Assembly: GCA_017615635.1 (NCBI GenBank)
Contig: JAFZZR010000073.1
Location: 1-33,837, forward strand
Direction of reading: 5' to 3'
Source: Lentisphaeria bacterium
GTDB taxonomy: Bacteria; Verrucomicrobiota; Lentisphaeria; Victivallales; UBA1829
Length of the DNA stretch: 33,837 bases
Made by a program: the position numbers and the translations under genes
Shown here: piece after piece, positions 15,261 to 23,288 of the stretch
Numbering within the stretch: the stretch's first letter is position 1
Layout of the letters: every line of letters starts with the position of its first letter
The notes under the pieces: generated by a model
What the model saw: only the letters and a program-made list of their open reading frames with translations
The model's database searches: none
What the model was told of the DNA's origin: nothing

Positions 15261-16469
15261 ATGAGTCTTCATAACAGTCCGGACAAGGAATACATTGCCC
15301 TTTTGGAAAAATACGAACCGGTCCGCATCGTATTCGGCGACGGCGCATTCGCCCAGCTGGGAACGGAACTGATGCTGGATAGAAGTGCCTCCGCCTGTTT
15401 CGTTTTCGGCGGACGTTCCACCGCCCAGAAGAGCGGCGTGTACCAGGACTTCATCAATACGATCTCCAGCTTCGATCTGGAGGCTCCCTCCGTTTCGGAC
15501 ATTCCGCCCGAGCCGGATACCGATGATGTACGTCGGATCGTCGAGGTCCTGAAGGATGCTTCCCCCGCCGCGGTGATCGCCGTGGGCGGCGGCAGCGTGA
15601 TGGACGCGGCCAAGGCGGCGTATCTCTCCTGGCAGACCGGGATGGATGTGACCGAACTCTTCGGCGTGGATGTGGCTTCGAAAAAGTTTCCGGACCGTGC
15701 CTTCAAGCGGGTGTTCTGCATTCCCACGACGTCGGGCACGGGCTCCGAAGTCACGCCCTATGCGAATATCGTGGACCGGGAAAAGGGCGTCAAGTGTCTC
15801 ATCATGGAGAAACAGATCGTCCCCGCCGTCTCCTTCGTGGAACCGGCTTTCACCTGTTCCATGCCTGCCGACCTGACCGCGACGACCGCGCTGGACGCCA
15901 TGGTCCACTCCATCGAAAGTTTTCTGAATACGCGGACGACCGGTGCGGATCCCGCCTCCGACGAATGGGCGCAGGAATCGGTCCGTCTTATCCGGTACGC
16001 GCTGCCGAAGGTGCTGAAGGATCCGGATGATCTCCTTTCGAGGGAAATGCTTTCCGCGGCGGCGACGCTGGGCGGCATGTGCATTGCGACCCGGCCTACC
16101 TCGCTGCCTCATCTGTGCAGTTTCTCTTTGTATGGCAGGATCGCGCACGGATATGCCGTGGCGGGATTCCTCCCGCTTTTCTGGCGGTACTATCTCAAGG
16201 AGGAAGCAGTCCGCGCCCAGACCATGCGGCTTGCGGGCATTTTCCCCTCCGCAGAAAAACAGAGCACGCCCGAAGACGTCGTCGATGCCGTCGAAGCCTT
16301 TATCCGGACCTGCGCGAAGCCGCTGGAGCTGAATGCCGAACTTATCGAGAAGATCGCATCCGATGCTCTGGCCAATCCCATGAAGCTTTCCAGCGCTCCC
16401 CGGCCTGTCCCTCCTGACGACGCCGCGAGGATCATCCGGGCTGTGCTCTCCGGCGAGTCCGTGCCATGA
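15261..16469 (+). CDS. Iron-containing alcohol dehydrogenase
   Basis: 402 residues of the group III (Fe-ADH, PF00465) family. The Rossmann-like N-terminal part has VIAVGGGSVMDAAKAAYL for NAD(P) binding and CIPTTSGTGSEVTPYANI. The metal-site region follows: DLTATTALDAMVHSIESFL, then SLPHLCSFSLYGRIAHGYAVAGFLP, which carries the conserved His residues. Likely role: NAD-linked interconversion of an alcohol or hydroxy acid and its carbonyl in the cytoplasm. The substrate is not predictable; the neighbouring glycerate kinase (four-base ATGA overlap) hints at a C3 compound such as tartronate semialdehyde, but that is only context. Confidence 0.88.
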   Translation: MSLHNSPDKEYIALLEKYEPVRIVFGDGAFAQLGTELMLDRSASACFVFGGRSTAQKSGVYQDFINTISSFDLEAPSVSDIPPEPDTDDVRRIVEVLKDASPAAVIAVGGGSVMDAAKAAYLSWQTGMDVTELFGVDVASKKFPDRAFKRVFCIPTTSGTGSEVTPYANIVDREKGVKCLIMEKQIVPAVSFVEPAFTCSMPADLTATTALDAMVHSIESFLNTRTTGADPASDEWAQESVRLIRYALPKVLKDPDDLLSREMLSAAATLGGMCIATRPTSLPHLCSFSLYGRIAHGYAVAGFLPLFWRYYLKEEAVRAQTMRLAGIFPSAEKQSTPEDVVDAVEAFIRTCAKPLELNAELIEKIASDALANPMKLSSAPRPVPPDDAARIIRAVLSGESVP

Positions 16470-17623
16470 AGATCATTTTCGCCCCCGATAAATACAAATC
16501 CTGCATGACGGCGCCCGAAGTCTGCGCCGCCCTTGACCGCGCCTTCCGCACGGTTTTCCCCGGAGCGGACCTCGTCTCCATTCCCATGGCGGACGGCGGC
16601 GATGGTACGGTCGAGGCTATTCTGGCTGCGGCCGGAGCGGACGGCATACGGCGCAAAGTCTCCGTAACGGGACCGCTTGGGGCGAAAACGGAAGCCGTCT
16701 TCGGTCTGATCGACAACGGAGCCACGGCCGTTCTGGAAATGGCGTCCGCCAGCGGCATCGCCTTGCTTCCCCCTTCCGAACTGGATCCCCGGCGGGCAAG
16801 TACTTATGGGACGGGCGAGCTTATCCGGCACGCCCTCGATTCCGGCGCACGGGAGATCCTGATCGGGATCGGCGGAAGCGCCACGGTGGACGGCGGCGCG
16901 GGCATGGCGCAGGCGCTTGGATACCGTCTTCTCGATGAGGAAGGCAGGGAACTGCCTCCGGGCGGGGCTCCGCTGGCTCGTCTGGCGAAGATCGATCCCT
17001 CCGGCGCGGATCCCCGGATTTCCCGTACTCGTTTCCGTATTGCCTGCGATGTAACAAGTCCGCTGCTCGGCCCGGCCGGCGCGGCACGGGTCTTCGGCCC
17101 CCAGAAAGGGGCGAATCCCGCCTGTGTGGAAGAGCTGGAACACGCGCTCGCCAATCTGGCTGCCTGCTGGAAGGCGTCCGGGCTTCTCCCGGATCCCGAC
17201 CGTCCGGGCGACGGCGCGGCGGGCGGTCTTGGTGCGGGACTGCGGGCTTTCTGCAAGGCGGTTCCCGGCTCCGGCGCAGAACTTGTTATGGATACGCTGC
17301 ATTTTTCGGATCATCTGAAGGGCGCCTCTCTGGTCGTGACGGGGGAGGGCCGTACCGATTCGCAGACGGGGGCCGGCAAATTGTGCGGTGCCATTGCGGA
17401 AGCGGCCCATGCCGCCGGAGTTCCCGTCCTGCTTCTTTCGGGCGCGCTGGACGGTCGGCCCGAAGACTTTTATCCTGTGTTTGATTTTGCATTCAGCATA
17501 TCTCCGGGGCGCACGAGTCTGGCGGATGCGCTGAAGAACGGCCCCGCCGATCTGTATGCGTTTGCACTCAATCTGGCGCGTCTGATGCGGGAGAGCGCCC
17601 GAATCGGAGGAACACTTTCATGA
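16466..17623 (+). CDS. Glycerate kinase (GlxK/GarK type)
   Basis: 385 residues, the usual length for type 1 glycerate kinase (PF02595). Signature segments: MKIIFAPDKYKSCMTAPEVC, PMADGGDGTVEAIL, STYGTGELIRHALDSGAREILIGIGGSATVDGGAGMAQALGYR, DVTSPLLGPAGAARVFGPQKGA and VTGEGRTDSQTGAGK. It phosphorylates glycerate with ATP to 2-phosphoglycerate, feeding glycolysis. It overlaps the alcohol dehydrogenase stop and the gmk start through ATGA junctions, so its translation is likely coupled to both. Confidence 0.93.
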   Translation: MKIIFAPDKYKSCMTAPEVCAALDRAFRTVFPGADLVSIPMADGGDGTVEAILAAAGADGIRRKVSVTGPLGAKTEAVFGLIDNGATAVLEMASASGIALLPPSELDPRRASTYGTGELIRHALDSGAREILIGIGGSATVDGGAGMAQALGYRLLDEEGRELPPGGAPLARLAKIDPSGADPRISRTRFRIACDVTSPLLGPAGAARVFGPQKGANPACVEELEHALANLAACWKASGLLPDPDRPGDGAAGGLGAGLRAFCKAVPGSGAELVMDTLHFSDHLKGASLVVTGEGRTDSQTGAGKLCGAIAEAAHAAGVPVLLLSGALDGRPEDFYPVFDFAFSISPGRTSLADALKNGPADLYAFALNLARLMRESARIGGTLS

Positions 17624-18249
17624 ACGAATTGAAGCGGAAAGGCATGACTCTGGTGATTTCCGGGCCCAGCGGTTCCGGAAAATCCACTCTTTATCACGCC
17701 GTGGCGCCGCTGGCGGGCGGGATCGAATTTTCCGTTTCCTGTACCACGCGGGCACCGAGGGAAGGCGAGCGGGACGGCGTCGACTATTACTTCATCGGAC
17801 GGGAGGAATTCGAAGCCCGTGTCGCGCGGGGCGAGTTCGCCGAACATGCGGAAGTCCACGGCAATTTCTACGGCACGCTGAAGTCCGAGCTTTCCGGCCG
17901 GACCGAGCGAGGCGCCGACGTGGTGCTGGATATCGATGTGCAGGGCGCGGATCAGCTGCGGCAGCTGGCGCGGGAAGACGAGGCCTTCCGGCGGACTCTG
18001 GAATTCGTATTCATTGCGCCGCCCTCGTATGCGGAGCTGGAACGTCGTCTGCGTGCCCGTGGGACCGAGTCCGAGGAGACGCTGGCCCGCCGTCTGGCCA
18101 ATGCGAAGCGTGAGATGCAGTGCGCGGACCGATACGATTATCTGATCGTCAACGACAACCGGGAAGAGGCGGCGGACCGGCTTCTGGCCTTGATCCGTTC
18201 CCTCCGTCTTTCCTTGAAACGAATGAATCCGGGAGATTTGATCTCATGA
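17620..18249 (+). CDS. gmk: Guanylate kinase
   Basis: 209 residues. It converts GMP and ATP to GDP and ADP. The P-loop is GPSGSGKSTLYHAV, followed by the GMP-binding FSVSCTTRAPREGERDGVDYYFIGREEFEARV and DIDVQGADQLRQ. Downstream is the lid region RRLRARGTESEETLARRLANAKREM and the conserved YDYLIVNDNREEA. It starts inside the end of the glycerate kinase gene (ATGA) and overlaps the coaC start the same way. In many bacteria gmk is followed by rpoZ and coaBC; here rpoZ is absent between them. Confidence 0.97.
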   Translation: MNELKRKGMTLVISGPSGSGKSTLYHAVAPLAGGIEFSVSCTTRAPREGERDGVDYYFIGREEFEARVARGEFAEHAEVHGNFYGTLKSELSGRTERGADVVLDIDVQGADQLRQLAREDEAFRRTLEFVFIAPPSYAELERRLRARGTESEETLARRLANAKREMQCADRYDYLIVNDNREEAADRLLALIRSLRLSLKRMNPGDLIS

Positions 18250-18788
18250 AGGAAAAACCGTGCATAATTCTGGGCGTGACCGGCGGAATCGCCTGCTACA
18301 AATCCGCCGATCTCTGTTCCAAACTGACCGGCGAAGGGTACGATGTGTTCGTGGTGATGACTGAAAACGCCCGGCGTCTGATCTCCGACCGCATTTTCTT
18401 TACTCTTTCTCAGAATCCGGTCCTCACGGATCTCTTCGAGACGCCCGACTGGCGCCCCGGGCACGTGGATCTGGCGTCCCGGGCCGGTCTTCTGGTGACG
18501 GCGCCCGCCACTGCCAATTTCCTGGGAAAACTCGCGAACGGGATCGCCGACGACGCTCTTTCCACCGTGGCGCTGACCTTCCGCGGTCCCATGCTTGTTG
18601 CGCCCGCCATGAATTCCATGATGTGGGAGAGTCCCGCCGTTCAGGCAAACCTCGCCGTGCTGAAGGAACGGGGCGTCCGCTTTATCGGGCCGGACGAAGG
18701 AAAACTGGCCTGCGGTCCGGGCGGACGGGGCCGCATGACGGACGTTCCGCTTCTGCTGGAAGCCATACGGAAACTTCTGCCTGTCTGA
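18246..18788 (+). CDS. coaC: Phosphopantothenoylcysteine decarboxylase (stand-alone CoaC)
   Basis: 180 residues, only the flavoprotein half of the usual ~400-residue CoaBC. HFCD-family motifs are clear: ILGVTGGIACYKSADLCSKL with its FMN-binding glycine turn, TAPATANFLGKLANGIADD, the signature PAMNSMMWESPAVQAN, and GPDEGKLACGPGGRGRM. It decarboxylates phosphopantothenoylcysteine to phosphopantetheine on the way to coenzyme A. The gene ends in a normal stop with no CoaB frame after it; the next gene is convergent. So CoaB must be encoded elsewhere. The start is fixed by the ATGA overlap with gmk. coaD, the next pathway step, is only 500 bases away on the other strand. Confidence 0.88.
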   Translation: MKEKPCIILGVTGGIACYKSADLCSKLTGEGYDVFVVMTENARRLISDRIFFTLSQNPVLTDLFETPDWRPGHVDLASRAGLLVTAPATANFLGKLANGIADDALSTVALTFRGPMLVAPAMNSMMWESPAVQANLAVLKERGVRFIGPDEGKLACGPGGRGRMTDVPLLLEAIRKLLPV

Positions 18789-18811
18789 AAAAAAAAGGGC
18801 AGGGGACGGAT

Positions 18812-19297
18812 TCAGCGGTCCGTCTTGAGCTGATCCAGTACGGCCCAGGGGGAATTCTCCGGAACGGATTCCTTTCGGGCCGTTTTCTTTTTGCCGCAGG
18901 TGCACTTTTTTACATTGAGATCCGCGCCGCAGCCGGGACACAGTCCCTTGCACTCTTCCGAGCAGAGAAAACGGGCCGGCATGGTCAGAAGCAGCTCTTC
19001 CCGTATGTCGGATGTAATATCCACCTCTCTCTCCGGAACGTTTTCCCGCACGATGCAGATCTCTCCGGCATGCAGGGTGCAGACGATCTCCCGGAGGCAG
19101 CGGGCGCACTCCGTCTTCACCGGCACGGACGCCTCGCCGCGGACGACCAGATCCTGTCCCGCCATGGAGGCGGAGAGTTTGTAGCGGATTTCTCCGGCAG
19201 GCGTCACATCGCCGGTCAGTTCGAGGATCTCGGGCGATTCCGTGCCCTCGACGGGAAGAAAGGTTTCGGTGATATGGGATGTGTTGACAAGGATCAT
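18812..19297 (-). CDS. YceD/DUF177-family protein
   Basis: 161 residues (from the ATG at 19297). It has the DUF177 layout: a beta-rich N-terminal half with VPVKTECARCLREIVCTL (CxxC), then the conserved LCSEECKGLCPGCGADLNVKKCTCGKKK near the C-terminus. The family (YceD/RlmF-associated, plastid DUF177) helps accumulate 23S rRNA and is usually upstream of rpmF (L32), but no rpmF frame follows here before the convergent coaC. The start at 19297 gives an ATGA overlap with coaD; an ATG six codons upstream (19315) is also open but lies further inside coaD. Confidence 0.82.
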   Translation of the reverse strand: MILVNTSHITETFLPVEGTESPEILELTGDVTPAGEIRYKLSASMAGQDLVVRGEASVPVKTECARCLREIVCTLHAGEICIVRENVPEREVDITSDIREELLLTMPARFLCSEECKGLCPGCGADLNVKKCTCGKKKTARKESVPENSPWAVLDQLKTDR

Positions 19298-19782
19298 GGC
19301 ATGTTCTCTTTCCATTTTCTGCGGATGGCTTCCGCGACGCAGACCGGGACGAAGTTCGAAATGTCGCCGCCGCCCCGGGCGATCTCCTTGACCAGCGTCG
19401 AGCTGACGAACGAGCAGTCGGGGTCGGTCATCATGAAGAATGTTTCGCAGTCGGGATTGAGCCTGCGGTTCATCAAAGCCATCTGAAATTCATATTCGAA
19501 ATCGGCGGAGGTGCGGATCCCGCGGAGTACGGCTTCCGCGCCGAAAAGCCTCAGCGCGTTCACCAGCAGTCCGTCAAAGGACGCGACCTCGATATTCGGT
19601 GTGTCGGCACATGCCTCCTTCAGCAGGTCGATTCGTTCGGCAAAGGTGAAGAGCGGTTTCTTCCCCGAATTTTCTGCCACCGCTATGACAACGCGGTCGA
19701 ACAGCTTCGCCGCCCGTTTTGCAACATCCAGATGTCCGTTCGTTACGGGGTCGAAACTGCCGGGATACAGAATCGTTTTCAT
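19294..19782 (-). CDS. coaD: Phosphopantetheine adenylyltransferase
   Basis: 162 residues, normal for CoaD. The nucleotidyltransferase motif is MKTILYPGSFDPVTNGHLDVAKRAAKLFD (T/HxGH-type), with LLVNALRLFGAEAVLRGIRTSADFEYEFQMALMNRRL and the ATP-site SFVSSTLVKEIARGGGDISNFVP. It makes dephospho-CoA from phosphopantetheine and ATP. It overlaps lpxH upstream and yceD downstream by four bases each, so these three form one coupled operon. Confidence 0.96.
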   Translation of the reverse strand: MKTILYPGSFDPVTNGHLDVAKRAAKLFDRVVIAVAENSGKKPLFTFAERIDLLKEACADTPNIEVASFDGLLVNALRLFGAEAVLRGIRTSADFEYEFQMALMNRRLNPDCETFFMMTDPDCSFVSSTLVKEIARGGGDISNFVPVCVAEAIRRKWKENMP

Positions 19783-20561
19783 TTCATTTCCTCCAGTTTC
19801 TCTATCATTTTTTCATAAAATCCCGTTTTCAGCGTCCGGGTCTCCGCATCGTACAGTGCCGCCTCGCCTTCTTTCGCAAAGGCATCGATCACCGTGAAAA
19901 GGCATCCGTCCCGTTCCCGTTCCCGGGCGTGATGGAAGTGTCCGGCGAAGACCTGGCGGATTCCCTTTCGGGATATCCTCTCCAGATAGGCGTGTATCTG
20001 CTTTTCGGGAAATCTTTTTTTCTGCCTCAGATTGACATTCTCCAAGGCATGACGGATCTTCCACGCCAGCGCAGGCCCGATTCCGCCCAAGGCTGCGCAC
20101 CAGGTCAGGAAACAGGTCAGCGGATTCCGCAGAATGAGGCGCAGAAGTTTGTATTGCCAGTCCAGACGGTTGATCTGGTCTCCATGGATCAGAAGAAGAT
20201 CGTCCAGCCGGATCTCCCGGGGGGCAAGCCTCGTGAAATACTTTTGTCTCCTTCCGGTCACGAAAAACTCGTGATTCCCTTCGACGAAGAAGACGTCGCG
20301 TTTCTTCTTTTCTTCCTCGCACCAGGCCAGAAAACGTTTCTGATCCTCCGTTTCGTATCCCGGAAGCGCGAACCACAGATCGAAGATGTCTCCCAGAAAC
20401 GCCGCCGCGCACGTTCCCGGAAGACGGGATATGCGGTCGAGAAAATCGAAGAAGAGTTCCTGATTCTCTCCACCGTTCAGATGAGCGTCCGCCACCAGCA
20501 GGAGATTCCGGAATCCGTGTTCCTGTTTATTTTTCGTATGGGAGAGTTCGTATTTTTTCAT
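19779..20561 (-). CDS. LpxH-like UDP-2,3-diacylglucosamine hydrolase (calcineurin-like phosphoesterase)
   Basis: 260 residues. The metal-site motifs occur in order: LLLVADAHLNGG, AAFLGDIFDLWF, FFVEGNHEFF, LLLIHGDQINRLDWQYKLLRL and VFAGHFHHARE. These fit the LpxH branch of metallophosphoesterases, which cleave UDP-2,3-diacylglucosamine to lipid X in lipid A synthesis at the inner membrane. The third motif is GNHE rather than the GNRD of classical LpxH, so it may be a variant (LpxH2-like) or have another nucleotide-diphosphate substrate. The ATG at 20561 (MKKYELSHTKN) is chosen since the upstream one at 20603 lies within the tRNA promoter. The operon continues with coaD and yceD. Confidence 0.75.
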   Translation of the reverse strand: MKKYELSHTKNKQEHGFRNLLLVADAHLNGGENQELFFDFLDRISRLPGTCAAAFLGDIFDLWFALPGYETEDQKRFLAWCEEEKKKRDVFFVEGNHEFFVTGRRQKYFTRLAPREIRLDDLLLIHGDQINRLDWQYKLLRLILRNPLTCFLTWCAALGGIGPALAWKIRHALENVNLRQKKRFPEKQIHAYLERISRKGIRQVFAGHFHHARERERDGCLFTVIDAFAKEGEAALYDAETRTLKTGFYEKMIEKLEEMK

Positions 20562-20578
20562 TTTTTCCGTTCCGGAAG

Positions 20579-20606
20579 TTGAAAAACGCGGAAACCGTGG
20601 CATATT
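20579..20606 (+). promoter_or_regulatory. Promoter of tRNA-Thr
   Basis: TTGAAA (20579-20584), a 16-base spacer ending CCGTGG, and CATATT (20601-20606). Transcription would begin about 10 bases before the tRNA. Confidence 0.65.
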
Positions 20607-20621
20607 ACCGTATCACAGACC

Positions 20622-20696
20622 GCCAGCTTAGCTCAGTGGTAGAGCTGCTGATTTGTAATCAGCCGGTCGTTGGTTCAAATCCGACAGCTGGCTCCA
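20622..20696 (+). tRNA. tRNA-Thr (anticodon TGT)
   Basis: A complete cloverleaf. Acceptor arms GCCAGCT (20622-20628) and AGCTGGC (20686-20692); D stem GCTC/GAGC; anticodon stem GCTGA/TCAGC with loop TTTGTAA, giving anticodon TGT (20654-20656); T stem GTTGG/CCGAC with loop TTCAAAT. Discriminator T and an encoded CCA (20694-20696). It reads ACA (and probably other ACN) threonine codons. A short T run follows. Confidence 0.97.
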
Positions 20697-20857
20697 TTTT
20701 TCCTTCGTTTCACCTTCTCTTCACGGATCGGCGCCGTGCGTTCATTTCTTCGTAGTTCCGTCAAGCACGGAAATATACACCGGAAAGGTCCTTCTTTCAA
20801 GCGGACGTGACTCGGGAGAATGCTTTTTCAACGTACAATCAGCAGGGGCGTCGGCGT

Positions 20858-21973
20858 TTACTCTTGATCCGCCTTGTTTCCCGCGGCGAATTTCCCCGTT
20901 TTGCGGTCGAAAACGATATTCCCCTTGTTCTTTATGATCCAGTCCTGCAGGTCACCGATTCCCACCGGAGAATACTTTTCGATAATAGGTATTTCGTTGT
21001 TGTTGCGGATGAAAGGGGCAATAATACCATACTTTTCGAATGCCGGGACGAAACCGTTTTTCAGAAAAATTTCAGCTCTGCTGCCATTAAGAATATCGTA
21101 TTTGTTCATCTGCTCCCACGCACGCCCCAGCATGTCGTTCTTTTCCTCTTCGGTAAACTCCGGAAGAACGAGCGTGGTGAGCTCCGGATACTGCAGGATA
21201 TTCGCCCGGACCCTTTCTTTGATCTGCGGCAGGAGTTCCTTGTGAAAACCGTATTCGATCGCCTTTTTCTGCATGCTCTGATTGTTCCAGAAATTCTTTA
21301 TAATAAAATCTCTGTCGCTTTCGTCAATGACTTGGGCGATGCGGTTCATAAAATGCCATCGCGCGTTCCTTCCCTCGGTGAACTGGATATACTTCATCAG
21401 TGTTTCCTTGTCCATTCCCCGAGCCGCGTCTTCGAATATGAAGCCCAGAACGTTCTGAGTGTCCGCAAGGATCAGGTCTTTCAGGAAATCCTCCGGCAGT
21501 TCATGAACCTGGGCCAGCAGTTTTCTGCGGGTGATTTCGTAATTGCCATATCTGGCCACTGACGGAAGTTTATCGGCAAAGGCTTTGAGCTGCGCCTTCG
21601 TCGGGTTTTCCGGCGGTCTGTTTTCCTTCAGCCAGATATCCAGTATCTCGGGCGGCATTTCGATGTTAAAGGGATTCCCCTTGAAGAAAAGATCAATGGA
21701 AACGCTTCGCGCCAACTTTGACTCAAGTTCCGCAATCTTTTTTTCCATCTCCTTTTTCTTCTCTTCATTCCTGGTATCCCGAGCCTCCATGTCTTTTTTG
21801 AGAAGTTTGATTTCCACGTCCTTGTCGTGAAGGGCGATCTCCCTTCCCATCAGATCTCTGTTCAGATCCAGATTCTCCTTTTGAAGTTCCGCCATGTCCT
21901 CTTTCATGGAACAGGCGCATCCTTGCAGGAACACGGTGGTGCAGGCCAGGACGGGCAGCAGGGCAAGTCTCAT
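20858..21973 (-). CDS. Coiled-coil lipoprotein of unknown function
   Basis: 371 residues. A lipoprotein signal peptide ends in the lipobox LQGC with the lipidated Cys at 19. Residues about 24-92 are a heptad-rich coiled coil (MAELQKENLDLNRDLMGREIALHDKDVEIKLLKKDM onward). The remainder is mostly helical and repeats an RxxLxxQV/FLKDLIL-like pattern. It has no recognised enzyme motif. It would be anchored in the inner or outer membrane facing the periplasm; no Asp at +2 (Ala follows Cys), so outer-membrane sorting is possible. The gene stands alone, with a near-consensus promoter and an AGGAGGAAG ribosome-binding site. I do not recognise the family. Confidence 0.8.
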   Translation of the reverse strand: MRLALLPVLACTTVFLQGCACSMKEDMAELQKENLDLNRDLMGREIALHDKDVEIKLLKKDMEARDTRNEEKKKEMEKKIAELESKLARSVSIDLFFKGNPFNIEMPPEILDIWLKENRPPENPTKAQLKAFADKLPSVARYGNYEITRRKLLAQVHELPEDFLKDLILADTQNVLGFIFEDAARGMDKETLMKYIQFTEGRNARWHFMNRIAQVIDESDRDFIIKNFWNNQSMQKKAIEYGFHKELLPQIKERVRANILQYPELTTLVLPEFTEEEKNDMLGRAWEQMNKYDILNGSRAEIFLKNGFVPAFEKYGIIAPFIRNNNEIPIIEKYSPVGIGDLQDWIIKNKGNIVFDRKTGKFAAGNKADQE

Positions 21974-22018
21974 TTTCTTCCTCCTCTTCTCTTCTCAATG
22001 TGTTGCGGAAACGGAAGT

Positions 22019-22047
22019 AGTATACCTTTCGTTTCTGCATTTGTCAA
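22019..22047 (-). promoter_or_regulatory. Promoter of the lipoprotein gene
   Basis: On the minus strand: TTGACA (22047-22042), 17 bases, TATACT (22024-22019). It is the closest to the E. coli sigma-70 consensus in the window. Confidence 0.7.
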
Positions 22048-22057
22048 GCCGTTAACG

Positions 22058-22091
22058 AAAAAAGCCCGCCGCGGGGATGCCGTCGACGGGC
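22058..22091 (-). terminator. Probable terminator of the fmdB-htpG-dnaJ cluster
   Basis: GCCCG (22064-22068) pairs with CGGGC (22087-22091). On the minus strand the stem is followed by six T (22063-22058). The stem is short and has interior mismatches. Confidence 0.5.
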
Positions 22092-22118
22092 CGCAAAACG
22101 GGGATTTTAGTAATTCGA

Positions 22119-23288
22119 TCAGAAGAGGAAGGCAGTCATTTTCTGCATGATCCTGCGGAAGAAACTCTCCTGGACCGGATGGGTTCCCTTCTGCGGAGAG
22201 GTCCGGAAGGTTTCGCCGAACTTCTGCAGGAGTTCCTTCTGTTCGGGCGTGAGCTTTTTCGGGACTTCCACAAAATACTTGAGGTGATGGTCGCCGAAGC
22301 TGCCTCTCCGCCGGAGCGAGGGCATTCCCTTGCCGGGGACGGTCTTCGTGTCGCCGGTCTGCGTGCCGGGCTCCACGTCCACGGAGGTCTTGCCCTGCAC
22401 GGTGGGAACGTCGATCTTTCCGCCCAGAGCGGCAATATGGAAGGGGATGGGAATCTCGCAGAAGATGTCATCGCCGTCGCGCTGGAAGTATTCATCCTCG
22501 CGGACGCTGGTAACGACGAAGAGGTCGCCGTTGACGCCGCCCCGTTTTCCGGGCTCGCCTTCGCCGGAAACCCGCATGCGTGTTCCGGTATCGACGCCCG
22601 GCGGGATGTGGACTTCGACTTTGCGGCGGACCTTCTTTTCGCCGGAACCGCCGCACGCGGAGCAGGGCTTTTCCGGGTATATGCCCGATCCGTGACAGAC
22701 GGGGCATTCGTGCATCATGGTGAAGAATCCCTGGGAGACGCCGATCTGGCCCTGACCGTTGCAGCGGCGGCAGCGGACGCGGCTCGTGCCCTCCGCACAG
22801 CCCGATCCATGGCAGTCGGGGCAGTTGTCCATGCGCATGAATTCGATGGTCTTGGTGGCGCCTTTGACCGCGTCCTGGAAATCGATTTCCAGATTGTACC
22901 GGAGATCGTTCCCGTTTTCCGGCGCGTTGGGATCGGCCGGGCGGCCTCCGCCGAAGAACGACTCGAATCCGCCGCCTGCGCCGCCCCCGAAGAACTGATT
23001 GAAGATGTCGAAGGGATTCCCGGAGAATCCGCCGCCTGCGCCGCCCCGTCCGCCGCTCCGGTTCAGTCCTTCCTCGCCGAACTGGTCGTAGATCCGGCGC
23101 TTTTCCGGATCGCTGAGGACTTCATAGGCGCGGGCGATCTTCTTGAACTTCTCCTCCGCCTCCTTGTCGCCGGGATGGTGGTCCGGATGATATTTGACGG
23201 CCAGACGCCGATAGGCTTTCTTGATCTCCGTTTCATCGGCGGTGACGGAAATCTCCAGCGTCTCGTAGTATTCGGTGCTGACGGCCAT
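22119..23288 (-). CDS. dnaJ: Chaperone protein DnaJ
   Basis: 389-residue type I Hsp40. The J domain (MAVSTEYYETLEISVTADETEIKKAYRRLAVKYHPDHHPGD) has HPD. A Gly/Phe-rich linker follows (GGRGGAGGGFSGNPFDIFNQFFGGG). The four zinc-finger repeats are CPDCHGSG, CRRCNGQG, CPVCHGSG and CSACGGSG, then the substrate-binding C-terminal domains. It stimulates DnaK and holds unfolded proteins. dnaK and grpE are not in the window. The start overlaps the htpG stop by one base (TAATG). Confidence 0.96.
   Translation of the reverse strand: MAVSTEYYETLEISVTADETEIKKAYRRLAVKYHPDHHPGDKEAEEKFKKIARAYEVLSDPEKRRIYDQFGEEGLNRSGGRGGAGGGFSGNPFDIFNQFFGGGAGGGFESFFGGGRPADPNAPENGNDLRYNLEIDFQDAVKGATKTIEFMRMDNCPDCHGSGCAEGTSRVRCRRCNGQGQIGVSQGFFTMMHECPVCHGSGIYPEKPCSACGGSGEKKVRRKVEVHIPPGVDTGTRMRVSGEGEPGKRGGVNGDLFVVTSVREDEYFQRDGDDIFCEIPIPFHIAALGGKIDVPTVQGKTSVDVEPGTQTGDTKTVPGKGMPSLRRRGSFGDHHLKYFVEVPKKLTPEQKELLQKFGETFRTSPQKGTHPVQESFFRRIMQKMTAFLF

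Noticed and set aside
12408..16148. Very long open frame (1246 residues) on the minus strand
   Set aside because: It runs antisense to leuS and the alcohol dehydrogenase, whose motifs are clear. Its composition is typical of a GC-rich shadow frame and it shows no family motif.
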